This document shows positions 1-6,340 of a stretch of DNA of 6,385 nt, one piece after another. Positions within the stretch are counted from its first letter, which is position 1. The number at the start of each line of letters is the position of its first letter. Made by a program: the position numbers and the translations under genes. This DNA is from an uncultured Acidobacteriota bacterium (lineage in GTDB: Bacteria > Acidobacteriota > Thermoanaerobaculia > Gp7-AA8): assembly GCA_946887105.1 (NCBI GenBank), contig CAMPKJ010000276.1, positions 1 to 6,385 on the forward strand. Reading direction: 5' to 3'. The notes under the pieces were generated by a model. The model was not told where the DNA came from. It did no database searches and saw only the letters and a program-made list of their open reading frames with translations.

Positions 1-1
1 G

Positions 2-709
2 ACGGTGACGCTGGACGGCGATGTACCGGCCGGAACGAGCATCGCGCTGACGTTCGATCCGCCCAGTGTGGCCCTCTCCAACCAGACCGCATCCGTCGTC
101 GAAACGGTGGCGAACGGGAACCTGTCGCTCATCAATGGCAGCGTCACCGTGAGCGCGCTCGCGACGCCTCCGAATCTCGTCGCCACGGCGCCGGACGCAT
201 CGCAGGTGAACGTCGACTGGGCCGATGTGGCCGGCGCGGATCATTACGAAGTGTGGCGCAGCTCGCAAGGCGACGAGTTCGCGATCGCCGGCACGCCTGG
301 CACGTCCGCATTCACCGATGCGACGGTCAGCGCGAACACGTCGTATCTCTATCGCGCGCGGGCCATCGACGGCGGCGGCGATCCTTCGGCATTCAGCAAC
401 GTCGATGCGGCCACGACGATCGTCTTCTCCACCGATACGATCATCCGAGCCACGCACATCACGCAGCTGCGCACGGCCGTGAATGCGATGCGCGCCGCCG
501 CTTCGCTCGGTGCGCTCGCGGCGGACGGCACCATCGCGGCCGGCGCGCTGATCCGCGCCTCGCACGTGAACGCCTTGCGCACCGGCCTCGATGAAGCGCG
601 CGTCGCGATCGGATCGAGCGCGCTCGCCTACACCGATCCGGCGCTGACGGCCGGCGTCACGAAGGTCAAGACGTCACACGTCGAAGAACTTCGCAACGGT
701 GTGAGGTAG
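2..709 (+). CDS. Secreted-type protein, C-terminal part: beta-sandwich end, FN3 domain, H-x3-L-R repeat tail (5'-truncated)
   Basis: The reading frame is open through the left edge of the window, so the true start lies upstream and the GTG at 5 is probably internal. It ends at TAG 707-709. Numbering from the GTG, residues 1-50 are beta-strand rich and end in NGSVTVS, which resembles the last strands of a cohesin-like or other Ig-like sandwich; that assignment is weak. Residues about 55-138 form a fibronectin type III domain (PPNLVATAPD start, DWADVAGADHYEVWRS strands, NTSYLYRARAID strand). Residues 142-234 are a tail of three units with H-x3-L-R cores at H151, H187 and H225. The next gene ends in the same FN3-plus-tail arrangement, which suggests that both products are exported and handled or anchored alike. 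No catalytic domain is visible in this portion, so the function of the whole protein is unknown. The coding assignment is firm; the domain names are by pattern recognition only. Confidence 0.85.
   Translation, partial: TVTLDGDVPAGTSIALTFDPPSVALSNQTASVVETVANGNLSLINGSVTVSALATPPNLVATAPDASQVNVDWADVAGADHYEVWRSSQGDEFAIAGTPGTSAFTDATVSANTSYLYRARAIDGGGDPSAFSNVDAATTIVFSTDTIIRATHITQLRTAVNAMRAAASLGALAADGTIAAGALIRASHVNALRTGLDEARVAIGSSALAYTDPALTAGVTKVKTSHVEELRNGVR
428..706 (+). repeat. C-terminal triple H-x3-L-R repeat module, copy 1
   Basis: This encodes the last 93 residues of the truncated upstream protein. It has three units with cores HITQLR, HVNALR and HVEELR. The His residues are 36 and 38 residues apart. 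Each core is preceded by a short [I/V]-[R/K]-[A/T] stretch; the first two are followed by an Ala-rich predicted helix and the third by the C-terminus. It lacks the Asp-rich calcium loops of dockerins and has no LPxTG or transmembrane anchor. The module is paralogous to the tail of the neighbouring GH44 protein: over the last 40 residues I count 27 identities by eye. Confidence 0.75.
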
Positions 710-750
710 ATCTCTTTACTTCAGCGATTGCGGCCGGGATCATCCCCGCC

Positions 751-2952
751 GTGTTCAGGAAATCCGTCGCTCTCCTCACGCTCGCCGCTCTCGTCGCGCA
801 TCCGATGCTCGGGCAACGCATCGAGCCGGAGGCCAATCCCGCCATCGCCATCGACATCGATGCGGCGGTGAACCGCTATCCGATCGACCCGCGTATCTAT
901 GGCGTGGCCTGGGCCCCGAGCACCTCCACGCTCACCGACCTCGGCGCGACGCTGAATCGCTGGGGCGGCAACGCCATGAGCCGTTACAACTGGGCGTTCA
1001 GCACCGCCAATCGCGCGAAGGATTACTACTTCGAGAACATCCCCGACAACGTCTCGTCCGGAGACGGCTCGAACGGCCAGTCGGCGGACGAATTCATCGG
1101 CATGACCAAAGCCGCCGGCGCGGAGCCGGTCATCACCATCCCGATGATGGGACTGCTGCCGAAAGACCGCTCCATCCGCTGCGGCTATCTCATTTCGAAA
1201 TACGGCCCGCAGCAGGATGCCGACTTCGCATGGCGTCCCGACTGCGGCAATGGGCGATTCCCCGGCGGCGCGCGCATGCTGCACGTCAACGATCCCGCGG
1301 ACACGAGCGCGGCCTATCCGTCCAGCCATCAGGTGGACTGGATCGGGCACCTCATCGATGAATGGGGCGCCGCGTCGAACGGCGGCGTGCGTTATTACTC
1401 GCTCGATAACGAACCGGCATTGTGGAGCTTCGATCATTGGGACGTGCATCCCGCCGGCTCGACCTATGACGAAGTGTGGGGAAAGATGGAGGAGTACGGC
1501 GCGGCCATTCGCGCCGCCGATCCCGGTGCGGTGATCACCGGCATCGAGGAATGGGGCTGGACCGGATACTTCGTCAGCGGGATTGATCACGAAAACGGCG
1601 ACGGCGCCGACCGCGCCGCGCACGGCGGCGTCAATTACGCGGAATGGCTGCTGCAGCAGGCCGCGGCGTATGAAGCGGCGAACGGCGTGCGCATTCTCGA
1701 TGTGGCGGCGCTGCACTATTACCCGCAGGACGGCGAATTCAGCAACGACACGTCCGTGGCGATGCAGGAAAAGCGCAATCGCTCGACGCGCTCCTTGTGG
1801 GATCCGAATTATCTCGACGAATCGTGGATCGGCGACGACCTGGTCGAAGGCGGAATCGTGAAGCTGATTCCGCGGCTGCGGGGATGGATCGCCAACAATT
1901 ATCCGGGCACGCTGTCCGGCATCACCGAATACAACTGGGGCGCCGAGAATCACATCAACGGCGCCACGGCGCAGGCGGACGTCCTGGGCATCTTCGGGCG
2001 CGAACGGCTCGACATCGGCGTCCGCTGGACCACGCCCGCCGCACAGTCGCATGCGTACAAGGCGTTCAAGATGTACCGCAATTACGACGGAAACCAGTCG
2101 CGTTTCGGCGATCTGACCGTCAGCACGAGAGTGCCCGATCCCGACCAGGTCTCTGCATTCGCCGCGTTGCGAACGGCGGACCGCAGGATGACGGTGATGA
2201 TCGTCGCGAAGACGCTCACCGGCAGCACGCCCGTGACCGTGAATCTGGCCAACTATCTGCCATCGGGTGCGGCGGAGCGCTGGCAGCTCGATTCGGGAAA
2301 CGCCATCGCGCAGCTCGCGAACGTCGCGGTGGCGGGATCGTCATTCTCGCTGACCGTGCCCGCGCAAAGCATCACGCTGCTCGTGATTCCCGGCTCCTAT
2401 CTCGACGCGCCGGCGAATGTCGTAGCCACCGCTTCGAGCGCGTCGACGGCGGCGGTGACCTGGACCGCCGCGACGGGCGCGACGAGCTACAAGATCCATC
2501 GCAGCTCGCTCAATGGCGCATTTGTGCATGTCGGAACGACCGCGGCCACGAATTTCAACGACGGGTCGCTGTCCGCGAATACGACCTATCTGTACAAGGT
2601 GCAGGCGGTCGCGGGCGCGGTCGTCTCGCCATTGAGCGGCGTCGATGCAACCACCACCACGGTCTTCACCGACGATCCGCTGACGGCGGGCACGGTCGTG
2701 AAGTCGGTGCATGCGTCCCAGTTGCGCACCGCGGTGAACGCGATGCGCACCGCCGCGGGATTGCCGTCGTTGGCGTTCATCGGCGGCACGACCGTTCAGG
2801 CGGTCCACATCGAGGAACTGCGCACCGCGCTCGATGAGGCACGCGCGGCGATCGGGATTCCGGCGCTGGCGTACACCGATGCGGCGATCGTGGCGGGGAC
2901 GACGAAGGTGAAGGCGGTGCACTGGAGTGAATTGCGGGCGGGCGTGAAGTAG
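751..2952 (+). CDS. Secreted glycoside hydrolase family 44 (endoglucanase/xyloglucanase type) with FN3 and repeat tail
   Basis: A predicted exported beta-glycanase of 733 residues. Residues 1-21 form a signal peptide (FRK then a hydrophobic run to PMLG, cleavage probably before Q22). The catalytic domain spans about 30-550. It carries the GH44 signature NRWGGNAMSRYNW (69-81), the acid/base motif YYSLDNEP with E221, the LHYYP strand (321-325), and the nucleophile motif ITEYNWG with E393. Both catalytic glutamates are therefore present, and the length fits the TIM barrel plus beta-sandwich of this family. Known GH44 enzymes cleave beta-1,4-glucans such as carboxymethylcellulose and xyloglucan with retention of configuration; the exact substrate here cannot be read. 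An FN3 domain (about 551-638) and a three-unit H-x3-L-R tail (640-733) follow. I chose the GTG at 751 because the signal peptide begins there; only a poor GGGA lies upstream (736-739). It lies 41 bases after the upstream gene, possibly in the same operon. Confidence 0.93.
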   Translation: MFRKSVALLTLAALVAHPMLGQRIEPEANPAIAIDIDAAVNRYPIDPRIYGVAWAPSTSTLTDLGATLNRWGGNAMSRYNWAFSTANRAKDYYFENIPDNVSSGDGSNGQSADEFIGMTKAAGAEPVITIPMMGLLPKDRSIRCGYLISKYGPQQDADFAWRPDCGNGRFPGGARMLHVNDPADTSAAYPSSHQVDWIGHLIDEWGAASNGGVRYYSLDNEPALWSFDHWDVHPAGSTYDEVWGKMEEYGAAIRAADPGAVITGIEEWGWTGYFVSGIDHENGDGADRAAHGGVNYAEWLLQQAAAYEAANGVRILDVAALHYYPQDGEFSNDTSVAMQEKRNRSTRSLWDPNYLDESWIGDDLVEGGIVKLIPRLRGWIANNYPGTLSGITEYNWGAENHINGATAQADVLGIFGRERLDIGVRWTTPAAQSHAYKAFKMYRNYDGNQSRFGDLTVSTRVPDPDQVSAFAALRTADRRMTVMIVAKTLTGSTPVTVNLANYLPSGAAERWQLDSGNAIAQLANVAVAGSSFSLTVPAQSITLLVIPGSYLDAPANVVATASSASTAAVTWTAATGATSYKIHRSSLNGAFVHVGTTAATNFNDGSLSANTTYLYKVQAVAGAVVSPLSGVDATTTTVFTDDPLTAGTVVKSVHASQLRTAVNAMRTAAGLPSLAFIGGTTVQAVHIEELRTALDEARAAIGIPALAYTDAAIVAGTTKVKAVHWSELRAGVK
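2668..2949 (+). repeat. C-terminal triple H-x3-L-R repeat module, copy 2
   Basis: This encodes residues 640-733 of the GH44 protein. The three cores are HASQLR (H654), HIEELR (H686) and HWSELR (H724), with the His residues 32 and 38 apart. Between cores there are Ala-rich helices (such as NAMRTAAGLP and DEARAAIGIPALAYTD) and TAGT-type turns. It matches copy 1 unit for unit. At the DNA level the copies are clearly related but differ at many third codon positions, so the duplication or exchange is not recent. Confidence 0.75.
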
Positions 2953-2980
2953 CTGCCCCGCTCCATTACCATTCCGCTCC

Positions 2981-4354
2981 GTGCCCGACCGTAACGCCGA
3001 AATCCCGCTGGCCCGCCTCGGCGGACGCATCGCCGATCTCTCCGAGAAGTACTTTCCCGACGCGTTCGTCTTCGCGCTCGCGGCGGTGATCGTCGTCTTC
3101 GGCATCGGACTCGGTCTGGGCGAGGCGCCGCGTGCGCTCGTGACGGCGTTCGGCGAGGGGTTCTGGGTGCTGGTGCCGTTCACGATGCAGATGGCGCTGA
3201 TCATCGTGACCGGCTTCGTCGTGGCCAGTTCGCGTCCGTGCAGCCGTCTCATCGACGCGCTGGCGGGGATGCCGAAGACTCCGCGCGGCGCGGTGGCGTT
3301 CGTGGCGCTGTTCTCGATGCTGTCGTCGCTGCTGTCGTGGGGGTTCTCGCTGATCTTCACGGGACTGCTCGTGCGCGCCATCGTGCGCCGGATCGATCAC
3401 GTCGACATCCGCGCCATCGGCGGCGCCGCGTACCTCGGCCTCGGCAGCGTCTGGTCGCTGGGCCTGTCGTCCTCGCCGGCCATGATGATGGCCACGAAGT
3501 CGTCCATCCCCGCCGACCTCCTCCCCGTCACCGGCGTCATCCCGCTCACGCAGACCATCTTCCTCTGGCAAAGCATCGTGCTGGCCGTGCTGCTGATCGT
3601 GGTCTCGCTCGCCGTCGCGTACTACTCCGCGCCGACCGGCGATCGCGTGCGCACCGCGCGCTCGATGGGCGTCGCATTCGAAGAGCTGACCGTCATCGAC
3701 GAGCCGCCGCGCACGCCCGCCGAAACGATGGAGCACTCTCCGCTGCTGACCATCATCGTGGTGACGCTGATGCTCGCGTTTCTGGCAACGCGCGTGGCCG
3801 CGAACGGCCTGGCCGCGACGCTCGATCTCAACAACTTCAACCTCTTCTTCCTCGCCATCGGCATGCTGCTGCACTGGCGGCCGCGCGCGTTCCTGCGCGC
3901 GGTGAGCGGCGCCGTCCCGGCCACCGCGGGCGTGCTCGTGCAGTTCCCGTTCTACGCCGGCATCTTCGGCCTGATCGCGAAAACCGGCATCCAGGAAACG
4001 CTGTCGGAACTGTTCATCCGCGTAGCCTCGCCGCACACGTTCAATCCGATCCTGACCGTCTATTCATTTGTGCTGGGCGTGTTCATCCCATCCGGCGGCG
4101 GTCTGTGGGTGGTCGAAGCGCCATACGTGATGCAGGCCGCCAAAGCGCTGCACATGCACCTCGGATGGACGATCCAGACCTACAACGCCGCCGAGACGCT
4201 CCCCAACCTGCTCAATCCGTTTTTCATGCTGCCGCTGATGGGCATCCTGAACGTACGCGCGCGCGATCTGGCGGGCTACTCGATCCTGCAACTGCTGTTT
4301 CACGCGCCGCTGGTGCTGATCTATTGCTGGTTGATGGCGTACACGTTTAACTGA
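2981..4354 (+). CDS. Short-chain fatty acid transporter family protein (AtoE / TIGR00366 type)
   Basis: A polytopic inner-membrane protein of 457 residues, close to E. coli AtoE (about 440). Family hallmarks visible here are a PDAFVFAL segment near the N-terminus (26-33), the GFWVLVPFTMQMALIIVTG helix (60-78), the SWGFSLI helix (119-125), TAGVLVQFPFYAGI (315-328) and the conserved loop PSGGGLWVVEAP (370-381). Hydrophobic segments lie at about 28-46, 60-82, 104-135, 147-163, 196-216, 255-272, 285-298, 310-332, 353-378 and 430-455. AtoE is associated with uptake of short-chain fatty acids such as acetoacetate or butyrate; the substrate here is not determinable. No ato-type CoA-transferase or thiolase genes are next to it. 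The start is GTG 2981: the frame has a stop at 2945-2947 and no other ATG, GTG or TTG start codon before 2981. No Shine-Dalgarno sequence is apparent. It starts 28 bases after the GH44 stop, so read-through transcription is plausible. It converges with the glxA-type gene, 8 bases between stops. Confidence 0.9.
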   Translation: MPDRNAEIPLARLGGRIADLSEKYFPDAFVFALAAVIVVFGIGLGLGEAPRALVTAFGEGFWVLVPFTMQMALIIVTGFVVASSRPCSRLIDALAGMPKTPRGAVAFVALFSMLSSLLSWGFSLIFTGLLVRAIVRRIDHVDIRAIGGAAYLGLGSVWSLGLSSSPAMMMATKSSIPADLLPVTGVIPLTQTIFLWQSIVLAVLLIVVSLAVAYYSAPTGDRVRTARSMGVAFEELTVIDEPPRTPAETMEHSPLLTIIVVTLMLAFLATRVAANGLAATLDLNNFNLFFLAIGMLLHWRPRAFLRAVSGAVPATAGVLVQFPFYAGIFGLIAKTGIQETLSELFIRVASPHTFNPILTVYSFVLGVFIPSGGGLWVVEAPYVMQAAKALHMHLGWTIQTYNAAETLPNLLNPFFMLPLMGILNVRARDLAGYSILQLLFHAPLVLIYCWLMAYTFN

Positions 4355-4362
4355 AACCGGCG

Positions 4363-5322
4363 TCACTTCTTTCGCGAGAATTGGCGGCGGTAACGCGTCG
4401 GCGAGATTCCGAAGCGGCGCTCGAACGCGCGGCGGAACGCGTCCGCGCTGCGGAAGCCGACCGATGCCGCCACGCCTTCGACCGTGATGCTGCGCATCGA
4501 CAATCGTTTCTGCGCTTCCGCGAGGCGCAGGTCTTCCACGAATGCCGCGGGGGTGCGCTGGAACACGCGCGTGAAACGCCGCGTGAACTGGCGCGGACAG
4601 AGACACGCACGCGCCGCGAGCGCCTCGACGGAGAGATCGCCGCGCAGATGTCCGCGCATCCATGACGCCAGCTCCGCGAGCTTGTCGGTCGACTCGATCT
4701 GGAACTGCAGCGGCTCCGAGAACTGCTCCTGTCCGCCCGGACGCTTGAGGTACACGACCAGTTCGCGCGCGACCGCCAACGCCGCGGGCGCGCCGAGGTC
4801 CTCTTCGATGAGCGCCAGCGCGAGATCGATTCCGGCCGTCACGCCCGCGGATGTGTAGAACGGACCGTCCTTGAGAAAGAGCGCATCCGGCTCGAGCGCG
4901 ACGGCGGGAAACTTCTCCGCGACGTCGCGCGCGAAACGCCAGTGTGTCGTGGCGCGCCGTCCGTCGAGCAGCCCCGTGGCCGCGAGTCCGTAAATGCCGG
5001 TGCAGACGGACGCGACGCGGCGGATGCGCGGGGCGTTCGCACGTACCCACGAGACGACCTTCGCGTTCAGGCGCGGGTTGCGCAGCCCGCAGCCGCCGGG
5101 AACGATCAACGTGTCGAGATCGACTTTCGCGTCCAGTCCACGATGGGGCTTGAAGACGATGCCCGATTCCGCGGTGAACGGTTTGCGCGTCAGGCCGAGC
5201 ATCACCACGTCATAGGCGTGCTGGTCGTCGACGTACGCCGACGCAAAGGCCTCGGACGGTCCGACCACGTCCAGCGCGGTCACGCCTTCATATCCGAGGA
5301 CCCCGATCTTCAGCCGCTTCAC
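4363..5322 (-). CDS. GlxA-family transcriptional regulator (DJ-1/PfpI-like domain + AraC HTH)
   Basis: A 319-residue cytoplasmic regulator. Residues 3-190 are a DJ-1/PfpI (class I glutamine amidotransferase-like) domain: KIGVLGYEGVTALDVVGPSE (5-24, with E24), LIVPGGCGLR (72-81), the nucleophile elbow SVCTGIYGLAATGLLDGRRA (105-124, C107) and THW with H127. Residues about 213-315 are an AraC/XylS DNA-binding domain with two helix-turn-helix units; LAARACLCPRQFTRRFTRVF and VAASVGFRSADAFRRAFERR mark them, and it ends in the family-typical FGISPTRYRRQF. Such proteins sense an unknown small ligand or amine through the first domain and usually activate nearby genes. The start is GTG 5322, because the family begins directly with the KIGVLGY strand; the frame stays open far upstream, but that stretch is antisense to the next gene and is not credible. 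No Shine-Dalgarno sequence is visible, so the mRNA may be leaderless. The divergent neighbour, a sulfurtransferase, is a candidate target. The gene symbol is withheld because the ligand and regulon are unknown. Confidence 0.93.
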   Translation of the reverse strand: MKRLKIGVLGYEGVTALDVVGPSEAFASAYVDDQHAYDVVMLGLTRKPFTAESGIVFKPHRGLDAKVDLDTLIVPGGCGLRNPRLNAKVVSWVRANAPRIRRVASVCTGIYGLAATGLLDGRRATTHWRFARDVAEKFPAVALEPDALFLKDGPFYTSAGVTAGIDLALALIEEDLGAPAALAVARELVVYLKRPGGQEQFSEPLQFQIESTDKLAELASWMRGHLRGDLSVEALAARACLCPRQFTRRFTRVFQRTPAAFVEDLRLAEAQKRLSMRSITVEGVAASVGFRSADAFRRAFERRFGISPTRYRRQFSRKK

Positions 5323-5430
5323 GGGCGCAATGTCGCACTGATGTGTCGTCGAGGCAACAGATTTCCGCGTGTCCGTAATTGTCGGATCGATGTCGCCTCG
5401 GACGTCGCCGCGCGGACGTACGTTGCAGGC
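5323..5430. promoter_or_regulatory. Divergent intergenic region between the GlxA-type regulator and the sulfurtransferase
   Basis: These 108 bases separate two divergent starts and must hold both promoters. An interrupted inverted repeat TCCG-n7-CGGA (5372-5386) has an AT-rich centre and could be an operator. A 7-base direct repeat CGGACGT occurs at 5399-5405 and 5413-5419, and the palindrome ACGTACGT lies at 5416-5423 just before the + strand start. CGTAAT (5374-5379) resembles a -10 box for the + strand gene, but I find no convincing -35 partner. Which, if any, of these is used cannot be decided from sequence. Confidence 0.4.
5329..5357 (-). promoter_or_regulatory. Possible promoter of the GlxA-type regulator (leaderless geometry)
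   Basis: On the - strand, TTGCCT (5357-5352) and GACATT (5334-5329) are separated by 17 bases. The GTG start at 5322 is 7 bases past the second hexamer, so transcription could begin at the start codon itself. Each hexamer matches the sigma-70 consensus at only 3 of 6 positions, so this is weak and depends mainly on spacing. Confidence 0.2.
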
Positions 5431-6333
5431 ATGCGCATTCGCTCTCTGCTGCTCGTTCTCCTTGCTGCCCTTCCTCTCTTCGCGAAATCGCCGCGCCAGT
5501 CGCTGGTCGTGAACACCGCCTGGCTGGCCGCGCATCTGAAGGATTCGAACCTGGTCCTGCTGCACGTCGGCGACGAGGACGACTACGAAGACGAGCACAT
5601 CCCCGGCGCCCGCTTCGTCGCGCTCTCCGACATCGCGCTGTCCGACCACACCCCGGGCGGACTGATTCTGGAGATGCCGCCGGCAGCCGATCTGCGCGCG
5701 CGGCTGGAGAAGCTGGGCATCTCGAACGACTCGCGCGTGGTCGTCTACTACGGCGAGGACTGGGTGTCGCCGACGACACGGGTGATCTTCACGCTCGACT
5801 ACGCGGGCCTCGGCGATCGCGCGCTGCTGCTCGACGGCGGGATGAAGGCGTGGGTGCGCGACGGTCACCCGACCACGGACGTCGTCCCGCCGCCGCGCAC
5901 CGGTAAGCTCGCACCGCTGAAGATCCAAAAGCTGATCGTCGACGCGGCCTACGTGATGGCGAACAGGAAAAAGAAAGGTGTGGCCCTGGTCGACGGACGG
6001 GCGGCGGCGTTCTACGACGGCGTCGACACCGGCGGGTCGCACGGCCAGCCGCATCGCACGGGGCACATCGCAGGCGCCGGCAATTTCCCGTTCACCGAGG
6101 TGACGAACGACGAGCTGATGCTGCGCTCGCCCGCCGAACTGCGCGCACTGCTGACCAGGGCCGGCGTGCAACCAGGCGATACGGTTCTCGGCTACTGCCA
6201 CATCGGCCAGCAGATGACCGCGGTGCTGTTCGCCGCGCGCACGCTGGGCCACGACGTGCTGCTGTACGACGGCTCGATGCAGGACTGGTCGCGGCGAAAG
6301 GAGTATCCGGTGGAGATCACGGCGGCGAAATGA
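5431..6333 (+). CDS. Secreted two-domain sulfurtransferase (rhodanese / thiosulfate sulfurtransferase type)
   Basis: A 300-residue protein with an N-terminal signal peptide (MRIR, then a Leu-rich run to LPLFA, cleavage probably near A18), so it should act outside the cytoplasm. Two rhodanese domains follow. The first (about 25-148) has the HIPGARFV motif (57-64), VVVYYGEDWVSPTT (103-116) and LLLDGGMKAW (132-141); it has no cysteine at its active-site position, as is usual for the structural domain. The second (about 168-295) has VALVDGR (184-190), GHIAGAGNFPF (211-221) and the active-site loop YCHIGQQMT with C256, then LLYDGSMQDWS. Family members move sulfane sulfur from thiosulfate, or sometimes 3-mercaptopyruvate, to cyanide or thiol acceptors. 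The CHIGQQ loop fits the thiosulfate type better, but this is an inference. The ATG at 5431 is chosen because the signal peptide starts there; the open frame upstream is antisense to the GlxA-type gene. No strong ribosome binding site is seen. Confidence 0.92.
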   Translation: MRIRSLLLVLLAALPLFAKSPRQSLVVNTAWLAAHLKDSNLVLLHVGDEDDYEDEHIPGARFVALSDIALSDHTPGGLILEMPPAADLRARLEKLGISNDSRVVVYYGEDWVSPTTRVIFTLDYAGLGDRALLLDGGMKAWVRDGHPTTDVVPPPRTGKLAPLKIQKLIVDAAYVMANRKKKGVALVDGRAAAFYDGVDTGGSHGQPHRTGHIAGAGNFPFTEVTNDELMLRSPAELRALLTRAGVQPGDTVLGYCHIGQQMTAVLFAARTLGHDVLLYDGSMQDWSRRKEYPVEITAAK

Positions 6334-6340
6334 CGACAAC

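Noticed and set aside
428..706. Reading the repeat tail as a type I dockerin
   Set aside because: Dockerins have two roughly 22-residue units with DxDxDG-like calcium loops. This tail has three longer units without such loops and a different conserved core (H-x3-L-R).
710..750. Search for a promoter or terminator between the first gene and the GH44 gene
   Set aside because: The 41-base gap contains no clear hairpin with a T-run and no convincing promoter hexamers.
721..2052. 443-codon open frame on the - strand opposite the GH44 gene
   Set aside because: It is antisense to a gene with strong family motifs, shows no recognisable domain, and has the Arg/Ala/Val/His-rich composition typical of shadow frames in GC-rich DNA.
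2966..4036. 356-codon - strand open frame rich in Arg, His, Glu and Asp opposite the transporter
   Set aside because: The low-complexity charged composition is the mirror of a hydrophobic membrane-protein gene; no domain is visible.
3238..4350. 370-codon + strand frame overlapping the transporter gene
   Set aside because: It is an Arg/His/Ala-rich out-of-frame shadow of the transporter, which has convincing membrane helices and family motifs in its own frame.
4942..5430. Upstream extension of the + strand sulfurtransferase frame by about 163 codons
   Set aside because: It overlaps the GlxA-type gene in antisense and would bury a clear signal peptide that begins at ATG 5431.
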